20,093 bases of DNA from JAXGPP01 sp964436865 (lineage in GTDB: Bacteria; Planctomycetota; Planctomycetia; Pirellulales; Thermoguttaceae): positions 1 through 20,093 of the forward strand of contig CAYTFK010000097.1 of NCBI GenBank assembly GCA_964436865.1. Direction: 5' to 3'. Every line of letters starts with the position of its first letter. The stretch's first letter is position 1. Made by a program: the position numbers and the translations under genes. Under the pieces are notes generated by a model. It made no database searches. It saw only the letters and a list, made by a program, of their open reading frames with translations, and was not told the origin of the DNA. Shown here one piece after another: positions 7,914 to 16,688 of the stretch.

Positions 7914-8951
7914 CTAGTCCGCCCCGCTCGATCCGTCGATGACCGGCTCGAAACCCAACGCCTCGATCATGCGGTAATCCTCCTCCGGCGACTGGCCTTT
8001 TGTCGTCAAGTAATCGCCGATGAAGATCGAGTTGGCGGGGTAGAGCCCCAACGGCTGCATACTGCCCAGATGCACCTCCCGGCCTGCGGCAATCCGCAAT
8101 TCGCTCGTCGGATTGGCCAGGCGGAAAAGGGCCAATACCTTGAGGCAATAGCGGGGATTGAGACGGCCACGCCCTTCCATCGGCGTTCCGGCGATGGGCA
8201 GCAGGAAGTTCACCGGCAGCGACTCAACTTGAAACGGGCTGAGTTCCAGCGCCAGGTCGACGACATCTTCGTCCTCTTCGCCCATGCCGACGATCCCGCC
8301 GGAACAGATCTCCAGACCGGCTGCTCGAACAGCTCGCAAGGTCGCCAGCCGATCCTCAAACGTATGGGTCGTACAGACCTTCGGATAGAGCCGGCGGCTG
8401 GTGTTGAGATTATGGTTGACACGATCCACTCCGCACTCCTTCAACCGCCGGGCATCGTCGGCCGTGAGCAGCCCCAGGCAGACGCAGATTCGCAGTCCGT
8501 AGGCCGACTTGATCCGCGGAACGAGGCTGGTAATCTCGCGCATCTCGTTATCCAGCGGTCCGCGGCCGGAGATCACGATGCAGTACGTCCGGGCCCGACG
8601 CTCGGCAGCAACTCGCGCGCCGTCGAGGATTTCATCGGCGTCGAGCAGCTTGTATTTGGGAATGTCGGCCTGCGAGATTTTCGACTGCGAGCAATAACCG
8701 CAATCCTCCGGGCAAATCCCGCTCTTGGCGTTGACGAGAAAATTAAGGACCACGCGATTGCCGAAGTAGCGGTGGCGCACCCGGTAGGCCGCCGCCAGCA
8801 GGTCGAGCAATTCGGTATCGTCGGATCGCAGCACGGCCAGGCCTTCGTCGCGAGTCAGAAAGCGGCCATCCAGAATTCGCTCGGCCAGGCAGTGCCAAGT
8901 GCTTGCGTTGGTAGGGACGTGGGCGTTCGCGCTATTGGCGAGTGTTGTCAT
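7914..8951 (-). CDS. bioB: Biotin synthase
   Basis: This 345-residue radical SAM enzyme inserts sulfur into dethiobiotin in the last step of biotin synthesis in the cytoplasm. The radical SAM cluster motif CPEDCGYC is present with Cys80, Cys84 and Cys87. The expected [2Fe-2S] ligands are also in place: Cys124 (TYCIVISGRGP), Cys156 (LRICVCLG), Cys216 (EICSGGIVGMGE) and Arg286 (ELRIAAGRE). The substrate-binding NHNLNTS motif is at 179-185. Length matches the family (about 320-350). No other biotin gene lies in the window, so bioB is dispersed rather than in a bio operon. ATG 8951 has no clear SD. The gene is divergent from the amidase, with a 139-bp shared intergenic region that holds two hairpins and a candidate promoter. 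The sigma factor gene follows after 62 bp. Confidence 0.97.
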   Translation of the reverse strand: MTTLANSANAHVPTNASTWHCLAERILDGRFLTRDEGLAVLRSDDTELLDLLAAAYRVRHRYFGNRVVLNFLVNAKSGICPEDCGYCSQSKISQADIPKYKLLDADEILDGARVAAERRARTYCIVISGRGPLDNEMREITSLVPRIKSAYGLRICVCLGLLTADDARRLKECGVDRVNHNLNTSRRLYPKVCTTHTFEDRLATLRAVRAAGLEICSGGIVGMGEEDEDVVDLALELSPFQVESLPVNFLLPIAGTPMEGRGRLNPRYCLKVLALFRLANPTSELRIAAGREVHLGSMQPLGLYPANSIFIGDYLTTKGQSPEEDYRMIEALGFEPVIDGSSGAD

Positions 8952-8988
8952 GTCGGGCTAATATCGGAGCTCTGGTGAGTCGTTCGCG

Positions 8989-9014
8989 GCCGGGCAGCGA
9001 CTTCTGCACCCGGC
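8989..9014. repeat. Hairpin in the predicted bioB leader
   Basis: GCCGGGCAG (8989-8997) pairs with CTG (9004-9006) and CCCGGC (9009-9014) across a 6-base loop, with a 2-base CA bulge. That gives 9 bp of stem. It lies 38-63 bp upstream of the bioB ATG and inside the transcript expected from the candidate promoter. Confidence 0.4.
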
Positions 9015-9029
9015 AGATTTGGGGCGTGT

Positions 9030-9064
9030 ATTCTATACCAACATCGCCGGGTGGATAACCCGGC
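9030..9064 (-). promoter_or_regulatory. Candidate bioB promoter overlapped by a perfect inverted repeat
   Basis: On the minus strand TTATCC (9058-9053) and TAGAAT (9035-9030) are 17 bp apart. The -35 match is weak (3 of 6). The -35 sits inside a perfect 7-bp inverted repeat, GCCGGGT (9046-9052) and ACCCGGC (9058-9064), with a 5-base loop. A repressor bound there could block bioB. No BirA-type operator was recognised. Confidence 0.35.
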
Positions 9065-9090
9065 AGGGAAGCTGACTATCGAGCCAAGTG

Positions 9091-10401
9091 ATGCATGCTT
9101 TTCCTGCGATCAAGCAAGCGGCAGACGAGATCCGGCATGGCCGGCTGCGGCCGATTGAGCTTCTGGAGCGATGCCTGGACCGTATCGACCGGTTCGACGG
9201 CCAGGTTCGCGCCTGGGTAGCCGTCGACGAGGCCGGGGCACGGCGAGATGCGGAGCAAATGACCCGCGAGGCGGCGGAGGGGCGATGGCGGGGCCCGCTT
9301 CACGGCATTCCGATCGGCGTGAAGGACATCATCGATGTCGGTGGGATGCCGACACGGGCCGGCTCGCCCCTCCGCGAGCACCACATCGCCCCCGCCGATG
9401 CCCCGGTGGTGGCTGCTCTCCGCCGAGCGGGTGCGGTCATCATCGGCAAGACGGTGACTGTCGAGTTTGCCTGCTTTGACCCCTCGCCCACACGAAATCC
9501 GTGGAACCTGGAGCACACTCCGGGTGGGTCGAGCAGTGGTTCGGCGGCGGCGGTGGCTATGGGCATGTGTCCAGCAGCGCTGGGGACCCAAACCGGTGGG
9601 TCGCTGGTTCGTCCGGCCGGGTATTGTGGCGTGGCCACGTTCAAGCCGAGTCTGGGTCGCCTCAGTACCGTAGGGATCGTCCCGGTCAGCCCTCACCTCG
9701 ACCAGCCGGGGCCCATGGCCCGCTCGGTGGAAGATCTCATGGAGTTGTTTGGCCTCTTGGACGGCTCAGCCGCCGTGGCGCCGCATGAATGCCCGCCGCC
9801 CCGCCTGGGGGTAGTCGAGCCGTTCTTTATGGAACGGGCCGATAATGCGGTCCGGGAGGCTGTCTCTGCAGCGGTCGATCGGCTGCAGAGAAGCGGTGCG
9901 AGAATCGGCCGCATTACCGCGTTGCCTGCTGGTTTCGAGGAAATCCTGCCGATGCACTGGCGGATCATGGCCGTTGATGCGGCGGCTTACCACCGCGACG
10001 CGTTCGTCGCGAACCGTACCGCGTACGGCCCGATGATCACGACGCTGCTCGACGACGGATTGGCGACGGCGGCGGTCGACTACGCCCAAGCGTTAGCCCA
10101 CCAGCGCGAAATGCGTGGCCGAGTGGTGGACTGGTTTGGAGAGTACGATGCGATCCTCGTTCCTTCCACCGACACCACCGCGCCGCCGACGCTGACGACC
10201 ACCGGCCCGCGGACCTTTCAGGCGCCGTGGAGCTACTGCGGCCTGCCGGTGACAGGAATTCCTTGCGGCGTGGCCGCGGATGGCCTGCCGGTCGGCATGC
10301 AGATCGTCGGCCGATACAACGACGACTGGGGGGTCTTGTCAGTGGCCCGTTGGTGCGAGCAACAACTCGGATTTCACGCGATCCCGCCGCTGGCCCGCTG
10401 A
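9091..10401 (+). CDS. Amidase signature family hydrolase
   Basis: The 436-residue protein belongs to the amidase signature family (Ser-cisSer-Lys hydrolases of amides). The catalytic Lys78 is in GIPIGVKD, the cis-Ser lies in the GGSSSGS segment (145-151), and the nucleophile is Ser171 in GTQTGGSLVRPAGYCG. Length fits the family. It is not likely to be the GatA subunit of the tRNA amidotransferase: no gatB or gatC is adjacent, and the family also includes many small-molecule amidases. The substrate cannot be told from sequence. GTG 9088 directly precedes ATG 9091 in frame; ATG was chosen, but either may be used. No close SD is visible (AGGGAAG lies about 20 bases upstream). The gene converges on leuD with 39 bp between the stops. 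Confidence 0.92.
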   Translation: MHAFPAIKQAADEIRHGRLRPIELLERCLDRIDRFDGQVRAWVAVDEAGARRDAEQMTREAAEGRWRGPLHGIPIGVKDIIDVGGMPTRAGSPLREHHIAPADAPVVAALRRAGAVIIGKTVTVEFACFDPSPTRNPWNLEHTPGGSSSGSAAAVAMGMCPAALGTQTGGSLVRPAGYCGVATFKPSLGRLSTVGIVPVSPHLDQPGPMARSVEDLMELFGLLDGSAAVAPHECPPPRLGVVEPFFMERADNAVREAVSAAVDRLQRSGARIGRITALPAGFEEILPMHWRIMAVDAAAYHRDAFVANRTAYGPMITTLLDDGLATAAVDYAQALAHQREMRGRVVDWFGEYDAILVPSTDTTAPPTLTTTGPRTFQAPWSYCGLPVTGIPCGVAADGLPVGMQIVGRYNDDWGVLSVARWCEQQLGFHAIPPLAR

Positions 10402-10412
10402 GCCGTACGGCT
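10401..10412. repeat. Palindrome at the amidase stop codon
   Basis: AGCCGTACGGCT is a perfect 12-bp palindrome that begins at the last base of the amidase stop codon, in the 39-bp space between the convergent amidase and leuD genes. It has no loop and no T-run, so its use as a terminator is doubtful. Confidence 0.25.
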
Positions 10413-10440
10413 GCAATAACGAAAGACTCGCCAGCCGGCG

Positions 10441-11034
10441 TCAGGCGATGCCGTGGGCCTGCTCGTAAGCGGCGATCTTGTCTTCCTGGGCCAGCGTCAG
10501 ACCGATGTCGTCCAACCCGTTCATCAGGCAGTAGCGGCGGAACTCGTCGACAGAGAACTGGAGGTTCAAGCCGTGTTCGTCGCTGATGGTTCGACTGGCC
10601 AGGTCGACTGTGAGCCGGTAACCGGTGTAGTTGAAACCGCGGCGGAAAAGTTCGTCGACGGTCTCCTCATCGAGCACGATCGGCAGCATGCCGTTCTTGA
10701 AGCAGTTGTTGAAGAAGATGTCGGCGAAGCTGGGAGCGATGACTGCGCGGAAACCGTAATCCTCCAGCGCCCAAGGCGCATGCTCGCGACTCGACCCGCA
10801 GCCGAAATTCCGCCGTGCGACGAGGATGCTCGCACCGGCGTATTCTGGCCGGTTCAGTTCAAAAGCATCGTTGGGTGAGCCATCGTCGTTATAGCGCCAG
10901 TCGAAGAACAGAAACTGCCCGAAACCGGTCCGCTCGATCCGCTTGAGGAATTGCTTGGGGATGATCTGATCCGTATCGACGTTCGACCGGTCCATGAACG
11001 CGACCAGCCCGGTATGGGTATTGAAGGGCTGCAT
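10441..11034 (-). CDS. leuD: 3-isopropylmalate dehydratase small subunit
   Basis: This 197-residue protein is the small subunit of isopropylmalate isomerase, which with LeuC converts 2-isopropylmalate to 3-isopropylmalate in leucine synthesis. Family hallmarks are visible: NVDTDQIIPKQFLKR (18-32), GFGQFLFFDWRY (37-48), and the swivel-domain motif ARRNFGCGSSREHAPWAL (73-90), then FNNCFKNGMLP (107-117). Length is usual for the bacterial form (about 190-210). It follows leuC after 30 bp on the same strand, so the pair is almost certainly co-transcribed. GGAG lies about 11 bases before the ATG. The gene ends facing the amidase gene. Confidence 0.97.
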   Translation of the reverse strand: MQPFNTHTGLVAFMDRSNVDTDQIIPKQFLKRIERTGFGQFLFFDWRYNDDGSPNDAFELNRPEYAGASILVARRNFGCGSSREHAPWALEDYGFRAVIAPSFADIFFNNCFKNGMLPIVLDEETVDELFRRGFNYTGYRLTVDLASRTISDEHGLNLQFSVDEFRRYCLMNGLDDIGLTLAQEDKIAAYEQAHGIA

Positions 11035-11064
11035 ACTCGATAATCTCCGGTGTGTCTCTGCTGC

Positions 11065-12480
11065 TTACTTGTAATCCCACTCGCGGATGTCGACAAAGTG
11101 TCCGGCGATGGCGGCGGCGGCGGCCATAGCGGGGGAGACGAGATGCGTTCGGCCTCCTTTGCCCTGCCGGCCTTCGAAGTTGCGGTTGCTCGTGGCGGCG
11201 CAACGCTGGCCGGGTTCGAGCTTGTCGGGGTTCATTGCCAGGCACATGCTGCAGCCCGCTTCGCGCCACTCGAGGCCCGCGTCACGGAAGATCCGGTCGA
11301 GTCCCTCGGCCTCCGCCTGGCGTTTGACCAGTCCGCTTCCGGGGACCACCATCGCCTGGACCCCGTCGGCCACCTGGTAGCCGCGAACGACGGTGGCGGC
11401 AGCGCGGAGATCCTCAATCCGTCCGTTGGTGCACGATCCGATGAAGACACGATCAACAGGGATGGAGGTGATCGTCGTGCCCGGCATGAGGCCCATGTAC
11501 TCCAACGCCTTGGCGGCGGCCTTCCGGTCGGTCTCGTCGTCGAACTCGCCGGGGCTGGGCACTCCACAGTTCACGCCTGTCACCTGACCGGGATTGGTGC
11601 CCCAGGTAACCTGCGGTTCAATGCCGGCTGCCTGGAAGGTCTCGACGCGGTCGTACTTAGCGCCGGGGTCGGTCGGAAGACGCTTCCAGCGGTCGACGGC
11701 GGCGTCGAAGTCGGCCGGAGCGTACTGGCGGCCCCGCAGATACTGGTACGTGGTCTCATCGGGAGCGATCAGGCCGGCGCGGGCTCCCGCCTCGATCGAC
11801 ATATTGCAAACGGTCATCCGCTCTTCCATGCTCAGGTGGCGGATGGCCTCGCCGGTATATTCGATGCAGTAGCCGGTTCCGCCCTGGGTCGTCAACTGGC
11901 CGATGAGATACAGGATCAGATCTTTGGCGGTAACCCCTTGCGGCAACCGGCCGTCGATCCGCACCTCAAATGTCTTTGGCTTGTATTGCAGCAGGGTCTG
12001 GGTGGCCAGCACATGTTCGACCTCGCTGGTGCCGATGCCAAACGCCAGGGCGCCGAAGGCCCCATGCGTTGCGGTGTGGCTATCGCCGCAGACGATCGTC
12101 ATTCCCGGCTGAGTCAGGCCCAGTTCCGGCCCAATGACGTGTACCACCCCCTGGTTCTGGTCGGTCAGGTCGTATAAGCGAATGCCGAATTCGCGGCAGT
12201 TGGCACGCAGGGTGTCGATTTGCTGTTTAGAAATGGTGTCGAGGATCGGCAGCGAGCGGTCTGTGGTCGGCACATTGTGATCGACCGTGGCAACGGTTCG
12301 CTCGGGGCGCCGGACCTTGCGTCCGGCCAAACGCAGCCCCTCGAAAGCCTGCGGGCTGGTGACCTCGTGAACCAATTGCAGGTCGATGTACAGGATTGCC
12401 TGCTTTCCTGCCTCCTGGTGCACGACATGGTCGTCCCAGATCTTCTCGAACATCGTCCGGGGGGTAGAGGGTGTGCTCAT
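11065..12480 (-). CDS. leuC: 3-isopropylmalate dehydratase large subunit
   Basis: The 471-residue large subunit belongs to the aconitase family and carries the catalytic [4Fe-4S] cluster of isopropylmalate isomerase. Cluster ligands are Cys350 (FIGSCTNGR), Cys410 and Cys413 (GCSMCLAMNPD). Substrate-binding motifs VDHNVPTTDR (66-75), CGDSHTATHGAFG (131-143) and SNRNFEGRQG are intact. The open frame continues upstream to 12645, but ATG 12480 is taken as the start: MFEKIWDDHVV right after it matches the family N-terminus, and the upstream extension is low-complexity and basic. No SD is seen. leuD follows after 30 bp. No other leucine gene is present in the window. Confidence 0.97.
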   Translation of the reverse strand: MSTPSTPRTMFEKIWDDHVVHQEAGKQAILYIDLQLVHEVTSPQAFEGLRLAGRKVRRPERTVATVDHNVPTTDRSLPILDTISKQQIDTLRANCREFGIRLYDLTDQNQGVVHVIGPELGLTQPGMTIVCGDSHTATHGAFGALAFGIGTSEVEHVLATQTLLQYKPKTFEVRIDGRLPQGVTAKDLILYLIGQLTTQGGTGYCIEYTGEAIRHLSMEERMTVCNMSIEAGARAGLIAPDETTYQYLRGRQYAPADFDAAVDRWKRLPTDPGAKYDRVETFQAAGIEPQVTWGTNPGQVTGVNCGVPSPGEFDDETDRKAAAKALEYMGLMPGTTITSIPVDRVFIGSCTNGRIEDLRAAATVVRGYQVADGVQAMVVPGSGLVKRQAEAEGLDRIFRDAGLEWREAGCSMCLAMNPDKLEPGQRCAATSNRNFEGRQGKGGRTHLVSPAMAAAAAIAGHFVDIREWDYK

Positions 12481-12562
12481 TGCGGCTGTCGTTGGGACTG
12501 CAAGGGACTGGACCACGGGCCACGCCCAGGTAGGGGACCTGGAGGGCGCGGCGAAACTGCTG

Positions 12563-12571
12563 ATTCTAACA
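12563..12571 (-). promoter_or_regulatory. leuC: Candidate extended -10 promoter of leuCD
   Basis: TGT-TAGAAT on the minus strand (12571-12563) matches an extended -10 element. A transcript from it would have a leader of about 75 bases. No -35 match is seen. The bioB candidate promoter uses the same TAGAAT hexamer. No leader peptide rich in leucine codons or T-box was recognised in the 225-bp gap 12481-12705. Confidence 0.3.
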
Positions 12572-12705
12572 TCGTTTGCGCTGCGACGCGACCTGACTGA
12601 CGGGCCGGGCGGTAGAAAGGTTCGCCGGATCCTGCCTCGCGGCACCCCGGCCGAGGGTGGCTGGTGTCACTTGCCGGACGATCGGCCCATCCAGACGGGG
12701 CGCCG

Positions 12706-14331
12706 TCAGACGGCCACCCGCTCTTCGGTACGATCGCGCCACCAGCGAGCGGCTTCGTCGCGCGACCAGGCATCGGCGGATTCGCAAGTGGCCAGCGAGC
12801 GGGCCAGTTCCTCGGCCGAGTAATACCGTCTGTTCGGCTCCTTGGCGAGGCAGTGCAGAATCACCTCTTCCAGGTCGGCCGGGACTTCCGGCCGGTAGTG
12901 CGTTGGCGGGACGACGGGCTCATGTACATGGGCCATAAGGATCTTCATCGGTTTGTCGCCCGTAAAAGGCGGGCGGCCGGTGAGGAGGAAATAGCCGACG
13001 GCCCCTAAAGAGTAGATGTCGGCGCGGGCATCGACATCGTCACCGACGGCCTGCTCAGGCGCCATGTAGAGCGGCGAACCGGTGATCAAGCCAGGGCCGG
13101 TGAGGTCGACGGGCTGTTCGTCTACGGGCCGGGTGACCATGCCGAAATCGAGCAGCTTGACCACGTCGAACACGCCCCCCAACTGAGCCGCGAAGATGTT
13201 GGCGGGCTTGATGTCGCGGTGGACAAGCCCGACGGAATGAGCCTCGCGGAGGGCGTCGCAGGCCTGGCGGAGCAGGTAGATGACCCGTTCGGGCGGCAAC
13301 GGGCCGAACCGCTCAACCAGCGCCGCCAGACTCATGCCCGGCAGGTATTCCATTACATAGTAGAACGTTCCGTCCTGGGTGCGGCCGTAGTCGAAAATCT
13401 CGACTGTGTTCCAGTGAGTGAGCTTCGCCGTGGCACGGACCTCGCGTTGAAAGCGGGCGAGAATCCGTTCGTCGCCAGCCCGGTCGGGACGGATGATCTT
13501 GATCACGCAGGGACGTTTGAGCAACTCGTGCTCTGCCAGATACACTTCGCCCATGCCGCCGGCGCCGATTCGCTCGCGCAGGTGGTACTGGCCGAGCTGG
13601 CGGGCTTCGAAGGCTTCGTGGCGGAGACTATGGATTGCGTCGACTCCGAAGAACGCCGCTACGGCGCTGACCCCCATTGTGAGCACGGCATTGATGCAGT
13701 CGTTGATCGTGATGAGCCGGGCGACCTCGGGATTCAACAGGCTGATTTCCACCATCAATACGATGGGAGTGGCGGCGATTACACCGATGACGATCGCTGC
13801 ACGCCGGCGCGTGTTGGGAATGAACAGCGCGTATGTGAACAACAGGATCAGCCACATTCCTGAATTGAACACGAAGTAGCCGCGCGCCGCATGGTCGAGG
13901 ACCAGCACGCGTTCGATCAATGCGAAGAAGACGGTCGGGACCGCGAAACTGATCACTTCGGCCGCCCGGAGCCAGGACAGGGACACCGGGCAGCGGAACC
14001 AGAGCGTGGCGCTAACAGCCCCCAGGACGGCGGTAACCAGAATGTGGCATACCAGCAATAAGAGCCCGAACTGCGGCCCGCCGAGGAGATGCCTGACGAG
14101 AAAGATGGCCAACCCGGCAGCCATCAGCGTTGTGGCCAGCCGCAGGCGCGCGTGCAGCAGCGCGTGCATCTCCGAGGTCAGTTCACCGCAACTGCCGTGA
14201 ACCAGCCGAGCGCATCGCGCATTGGCCGGTGATCCACCGGAGAGCTCCGCGGCAAGCGACGGAGCTAACGGCAGGTCGGTCGTTGTTGCGATGGCCGAGG
14301 CGTCGGTCGATCGTTCGCTGAAGGCGGTCAT
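12706..14331 (-). CDS. Ser/Thr protein kinase with six N-terminal membrane segments
   Basis: This 541-residue protein has a short N-terminal region, six hydrophobic segments (about 66-83, 86-112, 121-142, 152-172, 178-198, 207-233) and then a complete Hanks-type kinase domain (about 249-515). Motifs are GAGGMG 256-261, VIK with Lys278, alphaC Glu297, HRDIKPAN 371-378, DFG 395-397, APE 424-426 and DIYSLG 438-443, so it should be active. The order is the reverse of the kinase at 5544-7163, where the membrane part follows the kinase. The ligand and targets are unknown. It lies 67 bp downstream of the asparagine-synthase-like gene on the same strand and may share its transcript; leuC lies 225 bp further on. 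The ATG at 14331 has no clear SD. Confidence 0.93.
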   Translation of the reverse strand: MTAFSERSTDASAIATTTDLPLAPSLAAELSGGSPANARCARLVHGSCGELTSEMHALLHARLRLATTLMAAGLAIFLVRHLLGGPQFGLLLLVCHILVTAVLGAVSATLWFRCPVSLSWLRAAEVISFAVPTVFFALIERVLVLDHAARGYFVFNSGMWLILLFTYALFIPNTRRRAAIVIGVIAATPIVLMVEISLLNPEVARLITINDCINAVLTMGVSAVAAFFGVDAIHSLRHEAFEARQLGQYHLRERIGAGGMGEVYLAEHELLKRPCVIKIIRPDRAGDERILARFQREVRATAKLTHWNTVEIFDYGRTQDGTFYYVMEYLPGMSLAALVERFGPLPPERVIYLLRQACDALREAHSVGLVHRDIKPANIFAAQLGGVFDVVKLLDFGMVTRPVDEQPVDLTGPGLITGSPLYMAPEQAVGDDVDARADIYSLGAVGYFLLTGRPPFTGDKPMKILMAHVHEPVVPPTHYRPEVPADLEEVILHCLAKEPNRRYYSAEELARSLATCESADAWSRDEAARWWRDRTEERVAV

Positions 14332-14398
14332 TGCGGGTGCGACATTCGTATGGTAGCCCCCGCTTCTCGGGCCCCGTCACTAGCGGCCCTCGCCAGAG

Positions 14399-16357
14399 CT
14401 ACCACGGTATCTTACTCACTGCCCCGGCGGCGGCGAATCCCTCGACTGTGCCCGGGTGGGGCGTCTCGGGCCACGAACAGGCTGCCAGCAGGGTGCAGCG
14501 GGGTTTAATTGAGGGACAAAGGAAATCAGGATCGGGTTCAAAAGCGAGCATCCGGCACACTTCTTCCAGCGTGGCCACGCGAAGGATGAACTTTTGCCGC
14601 GGGTGGTCGGACCGCCCCAGAGCTTCGAGGCACCCACTCAACTCATCCGGGCGATAGAGGCCGCGGCTGAGCATCGTCTCGGGCGTCAGAAAGGCGGCAA
14701 ACTCCTCCGTGAGATAGGCGTCGGCAACGAACGTTGGGGGGCGTTTTGCCGCGGATTTCAGGAGCCTCCCCCCCAATCCAACGCGATTGAGCTTCTGTGC
14801 CAGATGGTTGGCCTGACGCGCTGTCTGCCAGGCAAAACGGTGCAGATTGCCCAGCCGGAGCGGAGCGCCGGTGCCACCATAGGCGGTAGCCACGTCGGCG
14901 GCCCGGGGCGCGAAGATCGCGTTCATCTCCCGCATCAGGCCACTGGTGAGCCGCATGGGCCAGGGAACGGAGACCGCAGCCTCGACGACCCCCTTGGTCA
15001 GCATCGGCGCCACGTAGGGGACCCGGGATGACGCGGCCGAAAGATAGAGCGCCGCGTGGCCGGTCATTTTCCAGACGTAGACTGCGTCGCACTGCTGCGT
15101 GGTGAGCGTGCCGGGCGCCGCCGAACACACGCCATCGATCGCTTCCCGCAAATGCTGGCGGAAATTCGGATACCACTGCTGCTGCCGAAAGACATGGAGC
15201 GGCGGCGGTCCCCCGGCGACAAAGCGGTAGCGGAGCAGGTTGTTGACGTTTGCTCGGCGCCGCTGGCCGATGCCGAAGAACTCCTGGCCCCAGGGAAAGT
15301 ACCGGAGCAGTTCTCCGCCGAACCCGCTCAGGTGGAGCCTGTATTCGCCCCCGAACCACTCCCGCAACAGCCAGAGGTGATGGGGTCCATGGAAGTTGAT
15401 ATCGCCATTGGTGAGGGCCGTCAGTTCACGCCGGACTTCCGGCGTGATGCGGCGATCGGCGCAGGCCTCGGCGCTTAAGTGGCGGAGCGGAAGATCAAGC
15501 TCGCCAGCCAGTTGCCGGGCGATTCGCACGTCGGGCAGGTCGTTTTTTCCCCACACGACCGGTTGAAGATTTAACCCGGCGAAGAGCCCAGCCAACAGTA
15601 TGAGCCGCGAATCCAAGCCGCCGGTCAGGTCGGTCATTACCGGCGATCGGACGGTGGCGAACCGGCGGATGCGATCGTTCAAGACGCTTGCCAGGTGCGC
15701 CGCGGCCTCGCGGCGATTGCGGTGCGCGATCGGTTCACGGTAGGGGAGCCAATGGACAGCCACCGCGGGCCCGCTGTCGGAACGATAGTCTAGACGCTCG
15801 CCGACATTCAATCGGCGCATGCCGGCGTAGAGCGTATTCGGCGCCATGAGGGTGCCGCGCGCCATGTACTCGGCTACCCCGGTTGGATCAAGCGGCAGGC
15901 TCATCGCTTGCGCCAGCCCGAGGGCGGTCGTTGTGCCGTAGAGCCCACCGTCGCCTTCGACATAGTAGAGACAGGCCGTCGCCGCATGGTCGGTGAGCAA
16001 CAGGCCGCGCTGGCGACGCGAGTCCCAGCACGCCAGCGCGTAGCTTCCCTCGAGGTTCTCTGAAGGCAACTGGCCGGTGCTTACGAATGTATCGAGCAGC
16101 GATCGCAGATCGGTCTTTGGGTCGGGCTGATCGGTGCGAAAGAGGACGCCATGGACCACGAGCCAGGCTTCGTCGCTGGCGACGAAACCCTGGTTGTCGC
16201 CGGCCGAGGCGACGAGCACCAGGCTATCGCCGCACGGGTGCAGGCGGGCATCGCTTTCTCCGAGCACGCCGCGATAGAAGTTGGCCAGCGATTCCAATCG
16301 CGAGGAAGGCCGGTGATCGCGAGATCGGCCGGGCATGAACGCGGCAAAGTGAGCCAT
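14399..16357 (-). CDS. Asparagine-synthase-like ATP-dependent ligase without the glutaminase cysteine
   Basis: The 652-residue protein has the two-domain layout of asparagine synthase B. The N-terminal part (1-about 200) resembles a class II glutamine amidotransferase domain (NLEGSYALACWD 101-112, LYGTTTALGLAQ 139-150). It starts MAHFAAF, so the catalytic Cys at position 2 is missing. The C-terminal part (about 215-600) has the PP-loop LTGGLDSR (244-251) that binds ATP, and SGFGGELLR (344-352). By family knowledge such proteins adenylate a carboxylate and form an amide; without the Cys it cannot use glutamine in the normal way and may use ammonia or an amine, as beta-lactam synthetase relatives do. 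The substrate is unknown. The open frame extends upstream through the assembly gap, but ATG 16357 is chosen: GGTGGAG stands seven bases before it and the family domain begins there. Confidence 0.85.
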   Translation of the reverse strand: MAHFAAFMPGRSRDHRPSSRLESLANFYRGVLGESDARLHPCGDSLVLVASAGDNQGFVASDEAWLVVHGVLFRTDQPDPKTDLRSLLDTFVSTGQLPSENLEGSYALACWDSRRQRGLLLTDHAATACLYYVEGDGGLYGTTTALGLAQAMSLPLDPTGVAEYMARGTLMAPNTLYAGMRRLNVGERLDYRSDSGPAVAVHWLPYREPIAHRNRREAAAHLASVLNDRIRRFATVRSPVMTDLTGGLDSRLILLAGLFAGLNLQPVVWGKNDLPDVRIARQLAGELDLPLRHLSAEACADRRITPEVRRELTALTNGDINFHGPHHLWLLREWFGGEYRLHLSGFGGELLRYFPWGQEFFGIGQRRRANVNNLLRYRFVAGGPPPLHVFRQQQWYPNFRQHLREAIDGVCSAAPGTLTTQQCDAVYVWKMTGHAALYLSAASSRVPYVAPMLTKGVVEAAVSVPWPMRLTSGLMREMNAIFAPRAADVATAYGGTGAPLRLGNLHRFAWQTARQANHLAQKLNRVGLGGRLLKSAAKRPPTFVADAYLTEEFAAFLTPETMLSRGLYRPDELSGCLEALGRSDHPRQKFILRVATLEEVCRMLAFEPDPDFLCPSIKPRCTLLAACSWPETPHPGTVEGFAAAGAVSKIPW

Positions 16358-16688
16358 CGTCGTCTCCACCTGGGTTGATGGCTGATCGTGGAGTGGGGGC
16401 GACGCCGTGGACGCCGGCCCCCGCGCCCCTCTGGGGCCGTACGGTCGAACGTCGATTCGCCCGTGGACTGGAGGCAGGCTGCGACCCGCCCCACAGGGGT
16501 GGAGATTGTGACGATTCGGCGAGATGGGGTCAAGGCAGTTTGGCCGCCCGGACAGGGGTGGCGGCGTGGTGGATCGGGGCAGTCGATGGGTGTCGATGCC
16601 AGACGCACTGCCGGGCAAGCGGGTGGGGTGAAGGCGAAGGGAGACCGCTCGGGACAAGCTGGCGACCACCTTGCGGGAGGGTTTGAGG

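Noticed and set aside
7842..8978. 378-codon plus-strand frame
   Set aside because: It is antisense to bioB; the long frame is a by-product of GC-rich third positions.
9091..10401. Assignment of the amidase as GatA
   Set aside because: No gatB or gatC is nearby, and the catalytic motifs are common to the whole amidase signature family.
11050..12177. 375-codon plus-strand frame
   Set aside because: It is antisense to leuC and shows no family motif.
12481..12645. Upstream in-frame extension of leuC
   Set aside because: The 55 extra residues are Arg/Pro/Ser-rich and unlike LeuC; the family sequence starts at ATG 12480, and a promoter-like element lies inside the extension.
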